This document shows positions 57,701 to 64,000 of a stretch of DNA of 64,000 nt, piece by piece. Source of the stretch: Apiosordaria backusii (lineage: Eukaryota > Ascomycota > Sordariomycetes > Sordariales > Lasiosphaeriaceae); NCBI GenBank assembly GCA_030549205.1, contig JAUKTV010000004.1, forward strand, positions 806,001 through 870,000, written 5' to 3'. The notes beneath the pieces were generated by a model. The model did no database searches. It was not told where the DNA came from and saw only the letters and a program-made list of their open reading frames with translations. The position numbers and the translations under genes were made by a program. The stretch's first letter is position 1. The number at the start of each line of letters is the position of its first letter.

Positions 57701-59005
57701 CCTGTAGCTGGTTGAGCTGCATGGGATTCAGCTGTTGACCAGGGAACATGCCAGGGACCATCATTTGACCGGGGAGTTGCATCAACTGGGGCTGGCCAGC
57801 ATACTGGAAAGCGCCCAGACCAGAGATGGACTGATGGTTGATGGAACCGCGGCTGCGATGGCCCGGCTGGAACCCCTGATTCTGACCGGCGCCAGCAGAC
57901 TGGTCTTGACCCTGATTTTGATTCTGGCTCTGGTTGCGCCAGTTGCCATCAAAGTTTCGCGATCCAGCGCGGGCATGACCTCCACCGCCAGCACCACCGC
58001 CACGGCGTTGGAGGTCGTCACCAGAAAAGTTCATACCACCACCACGGCCTCCACGACCGTTCGCACCGACAGCCATGCTCTGGCTGCGGCCATGACCACC
58101 GCCACGACCGCCGCGGAATGAAGAGCCTTGTGCGATCGGGCCGTCGGCGGGGGCAGCAGCCGGAGCGGGAGCTGGAGCGGCACTAGCACCCTTTGCATCG
58201 GTTTCTGTCTTTTCAGCAGAGCCCGAAGCACCAGGGGCGGGGAACTGGAAGCCGGAAGTGGTGCGCTTCTGCTGTGCGATTTCGGCGGCCTTCTTGGCGT
58301 CAGCGAGGGCGAGGGAGTGACGTCTCTGGTGACCACCCCCGGCGCTGCCGCCTCTACCACCACGACCGCCGGCATTTTCTCCTCTCTGAGCAGGTTGGAG
58401 GTTTTCAAAGTTGCCAAAGGCAGATCCCGAGGCTCCAGCGGAAGGGGCAGGAGGGGGGCCCCCCATGCCCATGTTGGGAATAGCCGACTGATTACGGCGA
58501 TGTGAGAGTGGCTGCGTAGGGGGAGCCAGGGACACATTTTGCTGTTGAAGCTGATTCGGGAATTGGAAGCCGGTCTGCGGCGAAAGGTTGGGCATAGCTT
58601 GCTGAAGAGGGTTGAAGCCGCCTTGGCCCAGAGCCTGAGCGTTCTGCAACATACCCATATGCTGATACGTAGCTTGGAGCTGCTGCTGCTGCTGCTGCAA
58701 CAGCTCGATTTGCTGCGCGATGGCCAGTTGTTCCACTGTGGAGAGAAGCACATTGTTAGCCTTGCTGTTGTGGGTGATTCCAGGGGCGGCGAGGGCGATG
58801 AGATAGTGGTGATGATGCTGGAAAAGGGGCAAGTTCAGGGGTAGCACTTACTCCCAGGATTCGCATACATGCTCATCAACGGGGTCAACTCCGAAGGGCT
58901 ACGGCGATGGGCAATATGCAGGCGGCGGCCGGCAGGGCCAGGCACACCTCCAGGCTGGGCCTGGGGTTGCTGTGATTGCTGCTGCTGCTGCTGCTGTTGT
59001 TCCAT
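54721..59005 (-). CDS. gul-1: SSD1/GUL-1 RNA-binding protein (RNase II-like pseudonuclease)
   Basis: Three exons, 59005-58852, 58735-54817 and 54760-54721, encode 1,370 residues. The last exon is only 40 nt and encodes the conserved CLTIRSLNPYAL tail. The protein is a cytoplasmic mRNA-binding translational regulator of wall-related transcripts, acting with the NDR kinase Cbk1/COT-1. The N-terminus has a glutamine run, then a disordered part with RGG-like glycine/arginine tracts. Two cold-shock-like segments precede an RNB fold that starts near residue 765. The RNB active-site stretch reads FTLDLESTAELGNGVH, so the D-x-D-D aspartates of active RNase II are absent. Several H-x-R-x-x-S sites (for example AHRRSPS, HRRNQS, HQRRHS, HGRSQS, HARAGS) match NDR kinase targets. 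A 117-base first intron with a GCTAAC branch lies after codon 51. Identification secure. Confidence 0.93.
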
Positions 59006-59804
59006 TGCGACTCAGGGGCTGCTTGGAAAGGCGGGCAGGCAGGGCAGAGGAATATGGATGCACGTCGAGTGCGGTGCAAGTTTGTTGCGATGCAAGCAAA
59101 CGGCAGCGGGTGCGGAAAGCGGATGCAGACAGGAGAGTCGGAAATGGAGGTGTCGTCGTCTTGGGGGTGCTTTGGTTTGTTGCTGAGCTGTGCGCTGTTC
59201 TTTTTGGGGGGTTTGTGGAGATGTCGCCCACGGACGCTGCGGTTGGCAGAAACAGTTTTTTGAATTTCGAGTCCAAATGGGTTAATGAAAGATTGAAAAA
59301 TGCGTCGAGCTTTGGGGGAGGGAGTGTGAGGGAGGGAGAGGGCTTGGTGTGTGAGAGCTGCGATAGCTGTCTGGAGAAGCCTGAAGAGGGGACGGGGAGA
59401 GGTCAAGACAAGGAGGGTGCGATTGGGAAGTGCCTGGAGGTCGTTGATGACGATGAAGAGACACTGGAGGGAAAGGAAGGATGCTCCAGGTGATGGCACA
59501 GTGCCTGAGTGGTTCGAGGGGTGCTCAGTGCATCCCCCCAGTGCTGTGGCAGCTACCGAAAGGGTAAGGAAAGTGGGGTTGCCGAGTGCCACGACCAGCA
59601 AATCCGAATTGAAGGTGTGACGCACCAGCGGCCCCCCAAGCCAAGTCCCACAATTCAACCCCTGCTCTAGGCAAAGACGGATGCAGCCAAAGAGACATGG
59701 CCCCATCAACCTGCAGCCGATGGGAGCTTCACTTCTTTTTGCTGTCACTATCACTGACCGACACTTGTTTCGTGTTATTTATTTTGTTTGTAACCCTTCA
59801 GATA

Positions 59805-59836
59805 GTTCTTACACAGTGGCAAGGCTGTGTAAGAAC
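59805..59836. repeat. Perfect 12-bp inverted repeat with 8-base loop
   Basis: Arms GTTCTTACACAG (59805-59816) and CTGTGTAAGAAC (59825-59836) are exact reverse complements around TGGCAAGG. It lies 0.8 kb upstream of the gul-1 ATG and about 1.1 kb from GLE1. Role unknown: RNA hairpin in a long leader, operator-type site, or remnant of a small element. Confidence 0.8.
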
Positions 59837-60639
59837 AAGTCGCCGATACGGAACCCCTCTGTTTCGACGCTCCCCAAGCTTGAAGATAAAGAGGGGAACC
59901 AACCTTTTTCTTCTTCTAATCTGGGCATTGCGGGGGGGCGAGACGCACGCACGGCTGTTTTGTGGGACTCGCCTTTCGTCTACGGCCTCTTCCTAGCTTG
60001 AAGAATCCCCGCCATGTTGCAAAACTCGGGGCATCATTGCCTGGTAGAGCTTGTCTTGAACCGGCTGAGGCGGCACGGCGTTCGGTTGGAGCTGTCAAAA
60101 CTGTCGAACTGGACACGACGGTCCGTTCACGATGAAGCTCTGCCCGCCAACTTGTTGCGGCACGAAACCAACATCGGCAGTGTAAGAAAGAGATCGACAG
60201 AAATAGGTAAAACATCACATCCGGATAGTCATTTACACTATTGCTAAATAAAGTGATAGTGATGTGATAGCTTTCATCATTTCTTTCTGCTCTTCTGAGC
60301 AATGGTTTCCACAACTTATAGATATCACCATACAGAGTGGATTGCAATTTGTCTTGATGGAGCTTTGGAGTTCTAGACAAGCTTTGTGAAACTGGCTGAT
60401 AAGCTCCGACATGTGGCTTGTTGAAGTCTCGGCTCGGCACAGTTGGACGCTCAAACCTTGGGCGACGTTGAAGCGTTGAGACTCGCACCCGTAATTATCC
60501 ACAGCGCCCGCTCGTCTTTCTTGCCGCTGATCGCTAGCCTCGCTCGGTAGGTTCGAATATCTTCAGTATCCAGCGCCATGCAATGCGGCCATGTCTCAGG
60601 GTGGTGTCAAGGGATCAGGGGAGCAAGAGAGCAAGAGAA

Positions 60640-60650
60640 GGGTTAGGGTT
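60640..60650 (+). promoter_or_regulatory. Telobox-like motif GGGTTAGGGTT
   Basis: Nearly two TTAGGG units lie 256 bases upstream of the GLE1 ATG. Telobox motifs in fungal promoters can bind Tbf1/Teb1-type Myb factors; here this is motif-level inference only. Confidence 0.3.
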
Positions 60651-60905
60651 CTGAATTATGCTTTGTTGGGCGAGTCAAAACCGATCACCTCCTGCAGGGA
60701 TTATCTTGGAGCAGAAAACTTAAACGCCAGTAGGGTGCGTCTAGCCCCGCGACTTCTTCAATTCGCGGTTCAGGGCTTAATAAAAGAACATCAACCTCGC
60801 GACATCCACCGCCAGATTTCTCGCGCAACACTCGCCAGCTGCGGGAACTCTCGATCCACACCCTATATGTCATAAGCCGGGCGCGTCCCAGCAGAAAACG
60901 GTATC

Positions 60906-62609
60906 ATGCAACGCTCATCTCCCTCGCCAGCGCGGAGCTACGATGTCTCCAGCCCTCACCGAGCCGACCTCTCGGATATCTTCAACCAGGACAGGAATTC
61001 ACCAGCGCGCCACAAACAAATCCTTGAGACATCGAGAAAAGAACATACTCGAATAAGAGAAGAGGCGGAACGAGTGCTCCAGGAGGCTCGACTACGAGAG
61101 GAAAGAGACCGGGTTCTCGAGCAGCGAAGAAAGGAGGAAGAAAGGATCAAGACCGAGGAACAATTAGCTGCTGAACGCGTGAGATTAAACGCCCTCAAGG
61201 CCAAAAAGATCGAGATCCCACCATTACTACCAGACCCCGAACCTCCCGTTGTCCCGAAGGTCGCCCCAAAGCCTGCACCAAGCACGACAGCACCTCCTCC
61301 AGCCAACAACCTCAATGGCCAACAATCGAACTCCCAAGTCAACGGGGCCAGTCCTTTCCAGTCGATAGCACCCCCAGCACAATCATCATCAAGCTTGTTT
61401 GCAACCAAAGCGCCTCCAGGTCCGACGCCATCACCAACACCACCAGCACCGGCACCAGTACCAGCTGCTAAGCCAGCAAATTCTGTCCTCGGCATCGGGG
61501 CGTTGCTCAATGGGAACAATACCCAGACCAATGGCACCACTCGGATAGTCGGAACAGCACAGGCAGCCGCTCCACCAGCTCCAGCGGCGCCAGTCATTGA
61601 TAGATATGCTGAGATTCACAAGAACCTGAAAGGACTTCGAAAAACGATGACGGAACAGGCCAAAGTCAACCGGGCCTTGAAAGAGCGAATGGGAGATATG
61701 CGGAGAGAAATCAGGAAGTGTATGGGGCAGCTCACTTCGGGAGCTCCTGGTGTGAACCGGTCGCAGGCACGTACACTACCACGAGAGTTCGACCTCATCC
61801 AATTTGAGTTTTACTAACGAAGCATACAGCAACAAAAAATCATCAACTTGCTGCGTGAAGCACTGGCGAATCAGGTTCAATCACGACTAATTGACCCATC
61901 TGACTATGTTTTCGAACCAAGACAACCAGTCGAGGGGGCACACCACAACGAGCCTGCGCTACCTTCATTGTTTATTTACCTTCTCAACATTTTCAGCAAA
62001 GGTGCCATCTCCCAGTTCATCAACGAAGCCTCAGCGCGGCCAGAAACGGCAGACCCAGTAGGCGTCTGTGTTGCGGCCACGATCTCAGAACCGGATTTTC
62101 TCTGGAGAGGGAAATCGATGATTGATATCCTCCTCGCCAAGTTTAGGATTGTTTGCCCAGTCTTGTTCGGTTACCGAGGAAGTGAGAAGACGGAACAAGG
62201 GAGGGCGAGGCTTGGTTGGTGGAAGGATAGTGGGCGATGGATTGGCGAACAGCAGCACATGGACCGCATGACAGGCCTTGGTGCTGGATTCGCGGCCATT
62301 TCCCTTCGAAAATTTGCGGCATCGAAAAAGCAGAACCCCTATCCTGCGCGGCACTACTGGACCGCCATGGCGCGTATAGTGAACACACCAGCGGCCGAGA
62401 TCAGCAACACGCAATGTATTGTCCTGAAGGCCATGATCGAGAATTATGAAGGGAAATTCATCGATGCGTACGGCAGTGCAGCAATTGTCGCTTTGCGGAC
62501 CGCCCTCATTGAGTTCCCTGCAAGAGCCCCAACAAAGGGTGCCGCTGTCAACTCACTCGAAGTGTTGGCAACACTACTGAAGAAGAATACTGGGTTGACA
62601 CTGGGATAG
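60906..62609 (+). CDS. gle1: Nucleoporin GLE1 (mRNA export factor)
   Basis: Exons 60906-61766 and 61830-62609 encode 546 residues. Gle1 sits on the cytoplasmic face of the nuclear pore and, with inositol hexakisphosphate, activates the DEAD-box ATPase Dbp5 during mRNA export. The N-terminal third has a charged coiled coil at about residues 35-105 (rich in RLREERDRVLEQRRKEEER), then a proline/alanine-rich linker. The GLE1 helical domain runs from about residue 240 to the end and includes LPSLFIYLLNIFSKGAISQF, ILLAKFRIVCPVLFGYRG and a helical tail. The intron has the branch TTTACTAACG and acceptor ATACAG. Keeping the frame requires CAG|GCACGT as donor, a GC-AG intron; the nearby GTACAC donor would shift the frame. 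Family call strong; donor choice is the uncertain part. Confidence 0.88.
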
Positions 62610-63058
62610 AAACCACGGTGGCAACCCAAGATGCTTTAGAGTAAAGGGAACATTTCATGTATCATACCCGGCTGTTGAAAATGGTTCAATCCGGGAGGGA
62701 AATGGTCAAGGTTATATAATTACTATTCAGGAGGAAAAGAACGAGAATTGCCTCCGGGTGGAGTTGTTTATGGAAAAACAAAATGTTTGATTAGCGATTT
62801 GGATGGCTTGGGTTGAACCATCTATCAAGCGCCTGTGTTTGTCTAGATACCCCAGAAAAGTGTATAAAAAGACCAAGAAAAAAGACAAATTCAACCTCCC
62901 AAACGCCCTTTTGAACACCACCCACTGTGACAGAGGCAACACAGCTCCGTCGGTATATCTACGCTAAATATGTGCAAAAACTCCGTCTCCCCAGGGCATT
63001 CCCAAGTCCAATGACAAAAAAAAACCAAAACTGCCAGCCCAGCTCACCCGACCCCCCT
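62610..63058. other. Convergent 3' spacer, GLE1 / Tlg1
   Basis: 449 bases of 3' UTR-type sequence with no recognised gene. Confidence 0.4.
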
Positions 63059-63850
63059 TTATAGAATCAGTAATATCACCAAGAGTATCACCAAAACCAA
63101 TATCAAAACCCCAATACAACAACTACTCAACCTATCCTCATTCCTCCTCAGCACATACTTCATCTTCTCCATCCCCGTCTGCAGCCTCCCGCCCACCCGA
63201 TCCGCCAGCCCATCCACCACCTCGAGCATCTCCCTCTGCTCCTCCAGCTCCCTCCCCATCGAATCCGCCTGCCTCCGCAAATTCCCCACAGTCTGAAACA
63301 CCCCATCGAGATGCTGATCCTGCTCGCGCATCATCATGACCTGCTGCTCTTGCTCAAACTGCGCGGCGTAGTCCTCCCTTGGTGTCCCCTCATTCTCAAT
63401 GTCTGCAAAAGATGACGGGTCTGGTAGGGCATTGTGGGTGGTCTTGGAGAGCTCCTCGCGCATGTCCTCGATTTCATTGCCTACCTCCTGCACTAGGCGT
63501 TTTCGTCGGAGGACTTCGGAGCTGGTGAGGCCGTATTGGGCGGGGTTGGACTCGACGGCTTGGACGGAGGCGACGAGGTCTGTTAGGTCTTCGGAGAGGG
63601 ATAAGAGGGAGTTTTCGAGGTCGGTGCGGGCGGAGGTGAGCTCGGGGGAGGGGTGGGGGGAGGTGGTGGAGGAGAGGGAGCGGATGCGGAGGTAGGAGGT
63701 GAAGAGGGGGCGGGTGGTTTGTAACTGGGAGAGGACATCTCTGGTGGGCTATTAGTAGGGGAAATAAAAGGGAGGAAAAGGGGGAGGGGGGGGGGAGGCA
63801 TACTGTTGAACTTGGAGGAAGGGGTCTTCTTCGTTTGTGGAGGACATCAT
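63059..63850 (-). CDS. tlg1: Qc-SNARE Tlg1 (syntaxin-6 type)
   Basis: Exons 63850-63804 and 63740-63059 are joined by a 63-base intron and encode 242 residues. This tail-anchored SNARE acts in endosome-to-trans-Golgi fusion with Tlg2, Vti1 and Snc-type partners. The N-terminus (EEDPFLQVQQDVLSQL) starts the three-helix domain of the syntaxin-6 family. The SNARE motif spans about residues 155-215 and includes DQHLDGVFQTVGNLRRQA, with glutamine at the zero-layer position as expected for Qc. The protein ends in a hydrophobic anchor preceded by SSCC, whose cysteines could be palmitoylated as in yeast Tlg1. The first of two adjacent ATGs is used. The intron has a CTACTAATA branch region. Syntaxin-8-type alternatives are less likely given the N-terminal match. 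Confidence 0.85.
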
Positions 63851-64000
63851 TGTGCTGAATGGTCTGGGGTGGCCAGCTATGGTGGATTTAGGGGCATCTG
63901 GTTCGATTAAAGGAGCTGGGTGTATTCACAGATAGTGTGCGATCTCGCGACGGTTTTTGAACAACAGAAATTGGTTGAAAGGTGTTTGCTGGGTGATCTT

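Larger units (their letters stand above)
59006..60905. other. Divergent region between gul-1 and GLE1
   Basis: 1.9 kb, no recognised gene. The first 500 bases are G-rich on the plus strand and form the probable gul-1 leader. A 12-bp inverted repeat (59805-59836) and a telomere-like motif (60640-60650) are listed separately. Confidence 0.4.

Noticed and set aside
54783..57707. Very long open frames (534 and 406 codons) on the plus strand opposite gul-1
   Set aside because: They are antisense to a secure coding sequence with strong codon bias, have no recognisable domain, and such mirror frames are expected from C/G-ending codons.

Overview
This window reads as nuclear DNA of a filamentous ascomycete, most likely a Sordariomycete close to Sordariales. 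The genes are single-copy fungal housekeeping genes. Introns are short, mostly 43-156 nt, with GTAAGT-type donors and CTAAC or CTGAC branch sites. The NADP glutamate dehydrogenase has two introns near its 5' end and closely resembles Neurospora am, and the SSD1 homologue resembles Neurospora gul-1. I see no transposon, no AT-rich RIP-type block, no CRISPR array, no complete tRNA and no rRNA.

Left part (0-16.4 kb, dense): the 3' end of ribosomal protein L4, a four-exon tyrosine phosphatase-like gene, the eisosome protein Eis1, the TFIIH kinase Kin28/CDK7, a Frag1/DRAM/Sfk1-type membrane protein, a very large SNF2-RING protein of the SHPRH/Irc20 family, and mitoribosomal protein mS41. Most neighbours are divergent or convergent and share short intergenic spacers.

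Middle (16.4-41 kb): one bZIP-like gene sits alone between about 7.0 kb and 5.6 kb of DNA with no recognised gene. Then come ER glucosidase I (GH63, ending in RDEL), recyclin-1 (F-box plus Sec10-like), and a GMC oxidoreductase fused to an alpha/beta hydrolase. The recyclin and the hydrolase half of the GMC gene carry seven apparent one-base losses within 2.3 kb, mostly in G/C runs. The bZIP C-terminus shows a similar frame switch.

Right part (41-64 kb): NADP-GDH and a secreted ferritin-like protein are separated by about 5 kb. That stretch contains what looks like the C-terminal four exons of an unrecognised gene (about 49.1-49.7 kb), whose exons are all too short to stand out as long ORFs. 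Then follow gul-1/SSD1, nucleoporin GLE1 and the Qc-SNARE Tlg1.

The genes do not form a biosynthetic cluster. Functional links are loose: recyclin-1 and Tlg1 act in the same endosome-to-Golgi recycling route, and Eis1 and the Sfk1-like protein belong to plasma-membrane organisation. The most useful things to recheck are the hidden exons at 49 kb, the clustered frameshifts at 35.3-37.6 kb, the bZIP C-terminus, and two long perfect inverted repeats at 48.70 and 59.80 kb. All functional calls rest on reading the translated sequence and recalling families; no database search was run.
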